Shown: piece after piece, positions 56,127-63,860 of the stretch | How the letters are laid out: the number at the start of each line of letters is the position of its first letter | Numbering within the stretch: position 1 is the first letter of the stretch | Assembly: GCA_041504365.1 (NCBI GenBank) | Contig: CP167917.1 | Coordinates: forward strand, 3,658,001-3,722,000 | Length of the DNA: 64,000 nt | Reading direction: 5' to 3' | Source: Dryocola sp. LX212 | Lineage (GTDB): Bacteria > Pseudomonadota > Gammaproteobacteria > Enterobacterales > Enterobacteriaceae | The notes under the pieces: model-generated | What the model was told of the DNA's origin: nothing | Seen by the model: only the letters and a program-made list of their open reading frames with translations | Databases searched by the model: none | Program-made: the position numbers and the translations under genes

Positions 56127-57983
56127 TTAACCGCCTGTTGAACTCTGACCAGAGGTGACAGCTAATACAACACGCTGATTATTTTCACTGATACGCTGAT
56201 CTACAGTGGCGTTTAACATATTGCCAAAGGACGGATCGGGCTGAATATTCAGAGTGATCATTCCTTCCGGTAGATTGTTCTGCAAAATAACAGGCTGTAG
56301 CGGCGCTGCTGGCTGTTGTGGGGCGTACGATTGCTTGAGCATACTCACAGGGCTGTACGTGTCGCCTAGCGGCTGGGAGAAGCTGCTTACGTCTTTAGCA
56401 TCGCCTGTGCCGTTCCACCATTCACGGATATCATCAAACATATTATGCTCGTGTGTGCCATCCTGGCGCGGTTGGCTGGCCCCGTAGCTATTCGCTGTAG
56501 CATTATCGCCAAGTTGTGCAGGTGCGGAGGTCGTGCCGTAGTGCTGGCTAACAGCCTCTTTAGTGGTGTTGTCACCATTCAAGAAGTTCAGCTTTTTAGT
56601 GATCCAATTGGTCAGTTTCATCAGCCCTTCAACCACATCACCAGCGGCTTTCCCCATTCCCTCGAAGAAGGGTAACGCCTCCTGCATCGCTTCCTTAAAC
56701 TCTTTAACCGTCGCAGGGTCGAGAGATTCCATAAACCCCTCGAAAAATTTCAACTTCTGGCTGTCTGTGAGAACGTCCATCTCCTGATTGAATTTGCGGT
56801 AGTTGATAAGTTGCTGCTGCTGTTCTTCGTCCAGCCACTGACCGTTACGTTTAAGCACCTCTGCCTGATCTGTGATCGCTTTCCCGCCATTCATAAAGGC
56901 TTTAGCGTAAAGCCCGAGATCGTCCCCGAGGTCTTCAAGATTGTGCAAAATTTCTTGTTCGCTCAATCCTTTAGATTGCATTGTGTTGGTATATGAAGAG
57001 ACAAAACCAAACGGATTTTTAGCCCATTCTTTAAGCTGTTCAGGCGTGTACCCCATATTCAAAGCGGTGTTAATGCCTGTTGGTGCTCCTGTCCATTCAC
57101 CTTGTTTATTACGTTTCGCATTCAACGTACCGTCTGCGAGCTTTTCGGCCACATCTTTTGCTACATCGAGGTTTTTTCTGGCTCCCTGCGTACCGATACC
57201 GGAATCAATACCGTTAGCCTGTGCAAACTGACCTAACGATGACAAAACGTTATAATCCACCCCGCCCAGCTTTGCCCTTGCGACGATTTCCGAGCGTTCT
57301 TCCTGGTCAGAGATAGTCCCTTTTCCCCAATTGTAGGCAGCGCCAGCGGCAAGCCCTACCCCAGCCCCAGCTAATACAGTGCCACCCATCCCAGCGAAGC
57401 CACCCCCGATCAGCCCATTGCCGCCAGAAGCCGCTTTAGGGCTGCTATGTCCAGAAGCCGCTTTACGCTGCGCGTTCATACGTCTGTAGCTTTGCTGTAA
57501 GCGTTTAATCTCGCTGTTTTGACGCTGTAGGCTGATCGTACCTGCTGCATAGGCCTTAGTGATTTTGCTTGCAGCAAGAGCCGCTTGTGTTAGCTCAACA
57601 TTGGTAAGGTGCTGCATACTTTTGAAGCTTGAAGCGACATCCAAAAGTTTTAGCTCTGCCCGTTCACGGCGCACCGCTGCTTTTTGCGCCTCTTTCGCTG
57701 CCTGACGCTCTACACGAAGCGCGGCCTTAGCTGCCCTTTCCTTTTCTCGTTCATCGTTGCTACGAGGCTTAGAAGCCGCTTTGGTGGCTTTCTGCGTTTG
57801 CTGCTGCGCCTGTCGCATTTGATCCTTAAATCGTTTGAAATTTAGCTTTGGCGTTTGAAGAGAAGAGAACGCTTTTTGTAAATTCGTCACACTATCCTTA
57901 GCTTCTTTAACACTATTTTGATCAACGACGAATGTCACCGTATTACGGATTTCAGATGTATTAATAACTAATCCACCGCTCAT
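56127..57983 (-). CDS. Tape-measure-like phage tail protein
   Basis: A 618-residue protein with the tape-measure plan: an N-terminal charged coiled-coil region (about residues 40-190, rich in Gln/Arg/Lys/Ala), a glycine-rich hydrophobic stretch (about 195-225, GGTVLAGAGVGLAAGAAY), then helical domains. It is short for a siphovirus tape measure (often over 800), which would predict a short tail. Overlaps the 63-residue gene by 1 nt. Confidence 0.7.
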   Translation of the reverse strand: MSGGLVINTSEIRNTVTFVVDQNSVKEAKDSVTNLQKAFSSLQTPKLNFKRFKDQMRQAQQQTQKATKAASKPRSNDEREKERAAKAALRVERQAAKEAQKAAVRRERAELKLLDVASSFKSMQHLTNVELTQAALAASKITKAYAAGTISLQRQNSEIKRLQQSYRRMNAQRKAASGHSSPKAASGGNGLIGGGFAGMGGTVLAGAGVGLAAGAAYNWGKGTISDQEERSEIVARAKLGGVDYNVLSSLGQFAQANGIDSGIGTQGARKNLDVAKDVAEKLADGTLNAKRNKQGEWTGAPTGINTALNMGYTPEQLKEWAKNPFGFVSSYTNTMQSKGLSEQEILHNLEDLGDDLGLYAKAFMNGGKAITDQAEVLKRNGQWLDEEQQQQLINYRKFNQEMDVLTDSQKLKFFEGFMESLDPATVKEFKEAMQEALPFFEGMGKAAGDVVEGLMKLTNWITKKLNFLNGDNTTKEAVSQHYGTTSAPAQLGDNATANSYGASQPRQDGTHEHNMFDDIREWWNGTGDAKDVSSFSQPLGDTYSPVSMLKQSYAPQQPAAPLQPVILQNNLPEGMITLNIQPDPSFGNMLNATVDQRISENNQRVVLAVTSGQSSTGG

Positions 57984-58174
57984 TACGCCCCCTTCTTAAT
58001 AAAATGAAATAGCGCTTTTTCGACACTCTCGCCTCTCTGAATACGTTTACTCACACCTTGATAGCTAATTTCAAGCATTCTGCAACATTGTTTAAGGTTG
58101 ATTATATCTGTTGCACTATCGCCTGTTAGATTAAAATGAAAGTCTCTGTCGTTACTTTGCAGTATAATTTGCAT
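57983..58174 (-). CDS. Small phage protein with GISYxxVxxRIxRG-type motif
   Basis: A 63-residue protein. LEISYQGVSKRIQRGESVEKAL resembles the short helix-turn-helix repeat found in many phage and homing-endonuclease proteins. Its place before the tape-measure gene is that of a tail assembly chaperone, but the sequence argues for DNA binding. Coupled (TAATG) to the tape-measure-like gene. Confidence 0.6.
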   Translation of the reverse strand: MQIILQSNDRDFHFNLTGDSATDIINLKQCCRMLEISYQGVSKRIQRGESVEKALFHFIKKGA

Positions 58175-58297
58175 ACTTACTCCTTTGAAAATAAAAAAAG
58201 GGCAAGGGCTGGCGCATTTGCTTTGCGTGATCCAGTTCCCTACGCCCTGTTTAAACTGTCTGATTATTTTATAGCGGTTCAGAATCCCGCTTGCGCA

Positions 58298-59326
58298 TTA
58301 AGCTGATTTAATGTGCACTGAGAAGCCCAACCCGTGATTCACGCTTAGTGCAGAGTTTTCAGAGATCACATTAACAACATTTCCGCGCGTCTCTTCGTAT
58401 GACCAAGAATAAACCTCTTGCGGAGCAGCGTTTAATAACTCAAACGTTGAAGAAGCAGCCCCGTAAATGTTCTGGTAAATACCTGATCCAGCTTGGAATT
58501 TCGCGATAGCGATAGCATCAGCATCACCCATTTGTGCTAAGAGCAGTGCATCCGTCACTTTCACTACATCGACGTTAGAGCCGGGGATTGAGAACGTGCT
58601 CACGCCTGGCAGGAGGTCACGACGCTGGAACACTACGTTCCCTTCGTCCAGTGGGCTGACATAGCGGAAAGCCGCTTCCATTGCAGGGCTGAAACGCAGA
58701 TCGCTATAGAAGCCACCTTTCGCAAATACAATGATTCTTTCCACTGCCGCCGCCTGGCTTTGTGCCGCTTCGGTGATCTGGCTCACCATATCGTCAATGG
58801 CACGTAGAGCGCTGCTGTCTGTAGCAGACAGATCAAGCGTGGTGTTCATTGGCGCTACGCCGAACAGGTCGCCAAAGTCGATCAGCACATCATCAGTTTT
58901 CGGAGTGTTCACCGTTCCACTGAATAGGCTACGTGCAAGATAACTCTCACGAGTGCGCATAAACGCTACAGCGTGTTTGCTCATATAGTCGCTGTAAATG
59001 TCGGTGAGCGTCTCTTGTACGTCCGATCCTGGTTTACGCTTACCTTGAATATCCGCAGGAGTGATCAGATCTTCACGTAGGAAATACGGAAGCTCGATAA
59101 GCCATTCTTTCCCGTTCTGCCGTGCAGTTACGTTATGTTCACTGCTGAAACGTGCGGTAGGCTGGTTGAATAAGCTGGTGTTGTCTTCAATCAGGCGGCT
59201 AACGCTCACCTTATGAGAAGTAACTCCGTCCTCATCGAACAAACCCAGGGAGGCAAGCAGGAAGTTACGTGTAGGAGTGACGTTAAATAGTGGACTCAGA
59301 TCCACATAGTTTTGACCAATAATCAT
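58298..59326 (-). CDS. Major capsid protein, lambda gpE family
   Basis: A 342-residue protein matching the length of lambda gpE (341) and its layout: an N-terminal arm with DLSPLFNVTPTRNFLLASLGL, a region of charged strands, and the segment AAAVERIIVFAKGGFYSDLR corresponding to the conserved IIVFDPKGW block of gpE. It should form the HK97-fold shell. 16 nt downstream of the decoration protein gene. No protease or scaffold gene accompanies it. Confidence 0.75.
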   Translation of the reverse strand: MIIGQNYVDLSPLFNVTPTRNFLLASLGLFDEDGVTSHKVSVSRLIEDNTSLFNQPTARFSSEHNVTARQNGKEWLIELPYFLREDLITPADIQGKRKPGSDVQETLTDIYSDYMSKHAVAFMRTRESYLARSLFSGTVNTPKTDDVLIDFGDLFGVAPMNTTLDLSATDSSALRAIDDMVSQITEAAQSQAAAVERIIVFAKGGFYSDLRFSPAMEAAFRYVSPLDEGNVVFQRRDLLPGVSTFSIPGSNVDVVKVTDALLLAQMGDADAIAIAKFQAGSGIYQNIYGAASSTFELLNAAPQEVYSWSYEETRGNVVNVISENSALSVNHGLGFSVHIKSA

Positions 59327-59342
59327 TATTACTGTCCTTGTA

Positions 59343-59705
59343 TTAAGAAGTGAGGAATTCGCGCATCTGGAAGCCTTGAGCAGCCAGGGCAGCTACAGCG
59401 GCATCGTGATCAGCGGCGTTGAGGTTGTCGGATTTGATGCACACGAGAGAACCACGCGCAGGGCTTCGTAGAACGTTCACAGGCTTGTTTGTTCCTGCTG
59501 TTACGAAGTCACTCACCACTACAAAGGCATCAGCGCCGGAGGCGTAGAGAGCGCCCGTGCTATCAAGCACATCGCCGCATTCAACATCAGCAGGGAGAGA
59601 GGCGAAAACTTTCGCTTCTACAGCGGCAAAAGTGTCAGTGGCGTAGCTCACTACGTCAGTGAAACTCTTACGCACTGGGAATAATTCGGTAATTTCTAAA
59701 ATCAT
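59343..59705 (-). CDS. Head decoration protein, lambda gpD-like
   Basis: A 120-residue protein with the beta-rich core and C-terminal helix AAVAALAAQGFQMREF typical of gpD-type decoration proteins (compare AALAARGIVVR). It lies directly upstream of the capsid gene, the lambda D-E order. Overlaps the preceding gene by 4 nt (ATGA). Confidence 0.7.
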   Translation of the reverse strand: MILEITELFPVRKSFTDVVSYATDTFAAVEAKVFASLPADVECGDVLDSTGALYASGADAFVVVSDFVTAGTNKPVNVLRSPARGSLVCIKSDNLNAADHDAAVAALAAQGFQMREFLTS

Positions 59706-59914
59706 AGGTTTTTTATTTCCTTAGCTTTGTTATTAATTAAATCCTGTACAGTAATTACAGGCTGTTCGTCCTTGAAATATTTCTTTGTAAGCTCTTCGAT
59801 GTGTTCAATACTCACCCCTGCATAATGTGCAACGGCTTTAATAAGTTCTGGTGACGCTTCGATCACATCGGATTTGTATTTCAGGATTTTACTTTTATCA
59901 TTTGTTAAAAACAT
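59702..59914 (-). CDS. Small hypothetical protein upstream of the capsid module
   Basis: A 70-residue acidic/lysine-rich protein, start at 59914 (MFLTNDKSKILKYKSDVIEA); a longer frame to 59965 adds 17 residues without a ribosome site. Helical, ends LINNKAKEIKNL. ATGA coupling to the decoration gene suggests a capsid-assembly or regulatory role; no family is recognised. Confidence 0.6.
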   Translation of the reverse strand: MFLTNDKSKILKYKSDVIEASPELIKAVAHYAGVSIEHIEELTKKYFKDEQPVITVQDLINNKAKEIKNL

Positions 59915-60460
59915 TGTGTGTTCCTGTAGTTTAAAATGGACACGACAGGCAAAAAGAAGCGGCATTGCTGCCGCTCTTCGAGGAACTCAATAATAAAGGA
60001 TTGAGCGAAAACAACATTTATGGAGGAGGAAGTTTTCGATAAATACTCTATAAAAAGAAATAGCCCCACCTGCCCGATGGGGTACTATTATTATGGCGGT
60101 TACTGGAATAACCATCTGTACAATAGGATTTATACATTTATACATACCAGCTATTATCTGGTACTAATGGTTCATTCTAAATTGGCTCATCCCTCGGCGG
60201 GCTGATGAATGTACTGCTAACACTGGTTAGCCACGTATAATAAAAACCCTCTTTCTACAATTCTCTATTTAAATACAAAGGAGAGGGGCAAACGCCAAGC
60301 AATAACGTAAGCCCCACCGCTTTGGAAATACACCAATATGAAAATTAATAACAACACCAGGGAAGAGAGTTGTAGGAAGAAGGTTTCTATACCATATAAT
60401 ATTAGAATAACATTAAAAGCACGATTTGTCAAGCAAAATAGACATTTGTCATTGACTTTT
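59915..60460. other. AT-rich region between early and structural modules
   Basis: No assured gene. It contains the terminator at 60052-60082 and must contain the promoter of the leftward capsid operon. A 61-codon rightward frame (60020-60205), tyrosine-rich, has no ribosome site and is judged spurious. Confidence 0.55.
60052..60082 (-). terminator. Possible terminator of the early leftward operon
   Basis: CCCCA/TGGGG stem with a 9-nt loop, followed on the minus strand by the T-rich CTATTTCTTTTT. Confidence 0.55.
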
Positions 60461-60817
60461 TTATTTTAGTATGATTTCTCCCTTTTCAAATTCTAACAAG
60501 TCTTCAAGAAAGCCTTTCAAATCATCAGATTGAAATTTCAGGTCTAAAGCGTAGTCCTCAAGCCTCGCCAGAATGCGCCGTGCTTCTTCCTCGGATAATG
60601 TACTCAATGGGCTATTCATAACTTTCTCTGTAGCGCTGTAGATGGCTGTTAGCGCGTCGTGGGAGCGTTCAAGCTGCCGCACCACTTCCATTACGGTAGC
60701 GCCGCAACAGTCGCCGATTGCAGCGTTTATTGCCCTTGTCGTTGGTAGAAGATGATACTCTTCGTATGCATCACATAGTTCTAAAATACCGTTATATGTA
60801 TTACTGCCATTCATCAT
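60461..60817 (-). CDS. Hypothetical helical protein of the element
   Basis: A 118-residue acidic, mostly helical protein (LSEEEARRILARLEDYAL; FLEDLLEFEKGE). Not recognised. 3 nt after the 73-residue gene, so cotranscribed. Confidence 0.6.
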   Translation of the reverse strand: MMNGSNTYNGILELCDAYEEYHLLPTTRAINAAIGDCCGATVMEVVRQLERSHDALTAIYSATEKVMNSPLSTLSEEEARRILARLEDYALDLKFQSDDLKGFLEDLLEFEKGEIILK

Positions 60818-60820
60818 TTT

Positions 60821-61042
60821 TTATCCTTGTAATTTAATTAGTGTACGTTTGGCTGCTGCCACGGCTGCGTTATATGGCGCTGCGTTCTCCTCAAGGGTGC
60901 TTAGGATTTCGTTAATACGTTCGATAGCTTTTTCATTATTAATCGCTGCCCCCTGCTCAAGCGCTGCCAGCTCTGCTAATAGGCTGCTTATCCAGGCTAT
61001 ACGGCGTTGCTGGCTCTTATGTTGGTGTTGAAAATTTGTCAT
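60821..61042 (-). CDS. Hypothetical small alanine-rich helical protein
   Basis: A 73-residue protein, basic N terminus (HKSQQRRIAW) and alanine-rich helices (AAPYNAAVAAAKRTLIKL). 6 nt after the 116-residue gene, AAGGA upstream of the ATG. Not recognised. Confidence 0.6.
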   Translation of the reverse strand: MTNFQHQHKSQQRRIAWISSLLAELAALEQGAAINNEKAIERINEILSTLEENAAPYNAAVAAAKRTLIKLQG

Positions 61043-61048
61043 TTATTG

Positions 61049-61399
61049 TTATTCCTTATTATTGTTAAGAAGTTCTTCTATAATAAACGGGGTATCATCA
61101 CCCGTAAGGTTGCTTATTCCGTTCACCTGGAGAATACCCAGATATTGCAAATAACATTCACACCCTAAAGCCTCCCATTTACGAGGCTCTCCGATAAACC
61201 GCGTTTCCCGCTTGCCACGAGGTTTATAGTAAAGCCCTGGAGTGCTTTCTATTATCTCGATCATTTCATCTGTGGGAGATTCAGGAGGGAGGATTATTAT
61301 TTCAGCGTGGTAGCCTGACGGCGTGGATTGCTTTTCTTTCTGCCTAGCTCGTATTTTTCTAAACTCTCTACCACTTTTTAAACTTTTTGCTTTTTTCAT
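61049..61399 (-). CDS. Hypothetical protein of the element
   Basis: A 116-residue protein with a strongly basic N terminus (MKKAKSLKSGREFRKIRARQ) and an acidic tail. AAGGGG lies just before the ATG. Part of the leftward small-gene series. Not recognised. Confidence 0.58.
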   Translation of the reverse strand: MKKAKSLKSGREFRKIRARQKEKQSTPSGYHAEIIILPPESPTDEMIEIIESTPGLYYKPRGKRETRFIGEPRKWEALGCECYLQYLGILQVNGISNLTGDDTPFIIEELLNNNKE

Positions 61400-61490
61400 T
61401 TAGCCCCTTTACATAAAGGGACACATCATTCCAACTCGCCACTGTGATTGCCATTACTGCGTAAAGATTCAATGTTTCGATAAAACTCAT
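61368..61490 (-). CDS. Possible 40-residue protein overlapping the next start
   Basis: ATG at 61490 with GGGA 7 nt upstream; the product has a hydrophobic segment (LYAVMAITVASW) and a lysine-rich tail. It overlaps the first 32 nt of the 116-residue gene in another frame, so its translation could couple to that gene. Confidence 0.35.
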   Translation of the reverse strand: MSFIETLNLYAVMAITVASWNDVSLYVKGLNEKSKKFKKW

Positions 61491-61543
61491 ATGATGTTCC
61501 CTTGATTGTATATTTATAAATTGCTGTAGATTTCTATTTAGAT

Positions 61544-61828
61544 TTAGAAATTAGAATAGAAAAACTCGACATTCTCACGTTCTATGCTTAATAGATTAAA
61601 TGATAAATAGCTGCTTTCATCATCAATCGTGATAATATTAATATTACTCAATGCTCGAAGCCAGAATTTAATTCCGTGAAGAGATACGCCGGATTTATCA
61701 GAAATATCGCCGTAACTAATGTTGGTTTGATTGGAAGTCCAGAACCACTCTAAAGCTCTATATACTGCCTTTCCTGCATCGTTGATTTGTATTCTGTTAG
61801 TGTTGTTCAGTTGAATATATTGGATCAA
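61544..61828 (-). CDS. Winged-helix-like protein of the element
   Basis: A 94-residue protein with a helix-turn-helix-like core: TNISYGDISDKSGVSLHGIKFWLRALSN followed by a beta wing (IITIDDESSYLSF). Likely DNA-binding. 11 nt after the 202-residue gene. Confidence 0.6.
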   Translation of the reverse strand: MIQYIQLNNTNRIQINDAGKAVYRALEWFWTSNQTNISYGDISDKSGVSLHGIKFWLRALSNINIITIDDESSYLSFNLLSIERENVEFFYSNF

Positions 61829-61839
61829 TGTTCCTCCTG

Positions 61840-62448
61840 TTAAAATGGTATTGGGTCGAATACTTTATAGTATTCTGGGTAATGCTCTTCGAAATAACCT
61901 TCAATCCCTGGCGGTAGTTTGAAATTTAACTCTATAGCAACTGTTGAGGCATATTCTATAAAGTTCTCCATACCCTTATTACCGGTAAGATCAAAAGATG
62001 ACGCTATCCAATCAGAAATTTTACGCAACTCACGATTATCATAAATAATCGGCATAGGTGAAGCTGTATAAGGTTCTGTGGCCTTTTCAGGCTCTGGGGC
62101 TTGCTTAGGTATTACTATTTCCTGCACATCGTCAGAAGCTGCTACAGGCTCTTCTGTTGAGATATTTACACCAGGCACATCTAATACAGTATATTCGTTA
62201 GAAGTTGCAAAGCGGTTTATCTTTTCAATCAAACCCATCTCTACCAATTTCTTAATTCTCTCTTCCGCTGCTCTGGGAGTTATACCAAATACACTACCTA
62301 TTTTTGCATAAGAAGGAAAAGCGCGTTCCCATCCCTTTAAATAGCAATATAGATTTTTTAGTCCATCGTTAAACTTATGCCCGTTAACGTGGCTTATTTT
62401 CAGAATCCACATAGGGACTCTGACAAATTGATCATTTTCATTTGTCAT
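61840..62448 (-). CDS. Helix-turn-helix protein, candidate replication initiator or regulator
   Basis: A 202-residue protein. The N-terminal winged helix (about residues 40-95, FPSYAKIGSVFGITPRAAEE then IKKLVEMGLIEKINR) resembles phage replication-protein-O/DnaD-type initiators; a Pro/Glu-rich linker and a helical C-terminal domain follow. It is the largest early gene of the element, near the iteron region. AAGGAAAA upstream of the ATG. Confidence 0.62.
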   Translation of the reverse strand: MTNENDQFVRVPMWILKISHVNGHKFNDGLKNLYCYLKGWERAFPSYAKIGSVFGITPRAAEERIKKLVEMGLIEKINRFATSNEYTVLDVPGVNISTEEPVAASDDVQEIVIPKQAPEPEKATEPYTASPMPIIYDNRELRKISDWIASSFDLTGNKGMENFIEYASTVAIELNFKLPPGIEGYFEEHYPEYYKVFDPIPF

Positions 62449-62512
62449 TAATTTTCCTTATTTATTAAATCACGCTCAAAGCGCTACTAAAGTGATTGGA
62501 AGCTATTCCAGG

Positions 62513-62680
62513 TCACTTACCTTTATTTGATTTGATTGTCTCCGCTCCGGCTGCCAGAATTTCTAACATCAATTCGTTGACGGGTATTTGTCGCTTCTTA
62601 GACTCAACAAAAAGCACCTTGAAAATTGCAGGATCAACGTGTAGGTAAGTTCGTGGAATAGATTGTTTGGTTTCGCTCAT
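62513..62680 (-). CDS. Small ribbon-helix-helix-like protein (55 residues)
   Basis: ATG at 62680 with AAGGAG 9 nt upstream. The product MSETKQSIPRTYLHVDPAIF, then KVLFVESKKRQIPVNELMLE, has the beta-strand plus two helices of RHH DNA-binding proteins. Between the helix-turn-helix gene and the non-AUG frame. Likely an element regulator. Confidence 0.62.
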   Translation of the reverse strand: MSETKQSIPRTYLHVDPAIFKVLFVESKKRQIPVNELMLEILAAGAETIKSNKGK

Positions 62681-62701
62681 ATGGTTTTCTCCTTCTGTGG
62701 T

Positions 62702-62893
62702 TTATTCGTTGGTGCTGGTTTCAGCCTGTTCAGCTTTCCAATTATCGTAAAGCTCGATCCCTTTACGTAATCGTTCAGTGTGTTCTAAATATCCTTGTCG
62801 CTGTGCTGCTGCTCGTTGGCTGTTAATTGCATTGCGTGTCACGCTCCCGGCTTTCAAGGCCTCGAAGACGATCTCTGAATTGAAATACTTAAT
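62702..62893 (-). CDS. 63-codon frame with probable ATT (or other non-AUG) start
   Basis: AAGGAG stands 7 nt before ATT at 62893, which opens a frame reading KYFNSEIVFEALKAGSVTRN then AINSQRAAAQRQGYLEHTER to TAA at 62702. There is no in-frame ATG or GTG at proper spacing. The product looks like a small helical DNA-binding protein. Alternatives: TTG or GTG further in, at codons 13 and 18. Confidence 0.45.
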   Translation of the reverse strand: MKYFNSEIVFEALKAGSVTRNAINSQRAAAQRQGYLEHTERLRKGIELYDNWKAEQAETSTNE

Positions 62894-63043
62894 TTTGGTT
62901 CTCCTTACGTTAGATACACGGAAACACCATCCAGGGAGAACGTTATTAACGTTGCCTGATAGTGCGGTGTAATTTGGATTTTGTGGTTAGGCTGGATGCC
63001 TTATTAGGAGAGATTTAAATGTTTTAATTCTCCTATAAGATTC

Positions 63044-63072
63044 ATCTTACAGGATATCGCCTCAAATGTCAA
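63044..63072 (-). promoter_or_regulatory. Consensus sigma-70 promoter of the early leftward operon
   Basis: TTGACA (63067-63072), 17-nt spacer, TAAGAT (63044-63049) on the minus strand. The leader that follows contains CTTATAGGAGA pairing with TCTCCTAATAAG near 63000, an mRNA hairpin before the first gene. Confidence 0.8.
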
Positions 63073-63621
63073 GTGGTATTTTAAATAATTTATCCCTTAT
63101 CGGAGTTTATCACAACCCAACACTTCAAGTCAACCTCCTGCACTATTAATACAAACGCCTGAGACGCGTTCTAACAGCTTCAAATATATAAGGGATGCAT
63201 CTGCATTCCCTACACTCTTACAACAGCTTACAGCACGTCCAGTGCGCTATAATCTCGCCCTCTGGCATTTACTCCCAACCCCAAGAAAATATTGCACGAG
63301 AATAACTGTAAGTTGTTCGAGAGTAATGTTTGATTGGCTAGGTTGCTGGATGAGCTGGAACCCTTGCACGGTGAACAGTGAAGCCTTAGCCCTGACTTAC
63401 TGAAACTGAATGAATAACCGTAGGTTGATGAATGAAGGTTGAAGTTAGTCAGACTTAGCATATAAACGAATGAACGTTAGTGAGATCGGATAGATGGTTA
63501 GTCATATTGCGCACAGCGCCAAGATAATATACGCCGTAGGCGTAATATTGCTTGTGCCTGACTCACGTCAAGGCCAAAGCCTGGCACAGTAAAGTAAGAG
63601 AGAGAACGCTGTGCTGTGTTA

Positions 63622-63689
63622 TGCGGTACGGGGTCGAACCGTCAGCCCGTCAAGGGTGGCGTAGGTGAGATTTCCCGTAGAGTACCGCA
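63622..63689 (-). ncRNA. tRNA-like structure of unknown function
   Basis: On the minus strand an 8-bp closing stem TGCGGTAC/GTACCGCA encloses a 52-nt interior whose 3' side contains ACGG-TTCGACC-CCGT, a T-arm-like 4-bp stem with a 7-nt TTCGACC loop. No convincing D arm or anticodon arm is seen, so it is not a normal tRNA. Confidence 0.35.
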
Positions 63690-63796
63690 AGGACAACAGC
63701 AAATAATAATATCTTTAAAAGATGATCTAATAAGTAATTTAATAATAGTCTAATAGATGATCTAATAGTTAACAGTTTTCTGTTACCCCCTCCCCC

Positions 63797-63860
63797 AAAA
63801 TTCTGTGGGGGGGGTATAACAAAACTCTGTAGGGGGGGTAACAAAATTCTGTGGGGGGTG
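63797..63860 (+). repeat. Three iteron-like direct repeats with G-tracts
   Basis: Unit AAAA(T/C)TCTGT(G/A)G6-8 at 63797, 63821 and 63843, i.e. 24- and 22-nt spacing, preceded by a C-tract CCCCCTCCCCC and by AT-rich repeats of TGATCTAATA (63720-63770). The arrangement suggests a replication origin or initiator-binding array. Confidence 0.6.

Noticed and set aside
60020-60205. 61-codon tyrosine-rich rightward frame in the element
   Set aside because: It starts within an AT/purine-rich stretch without a ribosome site, runs through a terminator hairpin, and opposes the operon direction.
63228-63461. 77-codon leftward frame near the element control region
   Set aside because: Low-complexity serine/leucine-rich product without ribosome site; the region is better explained as noncoding.
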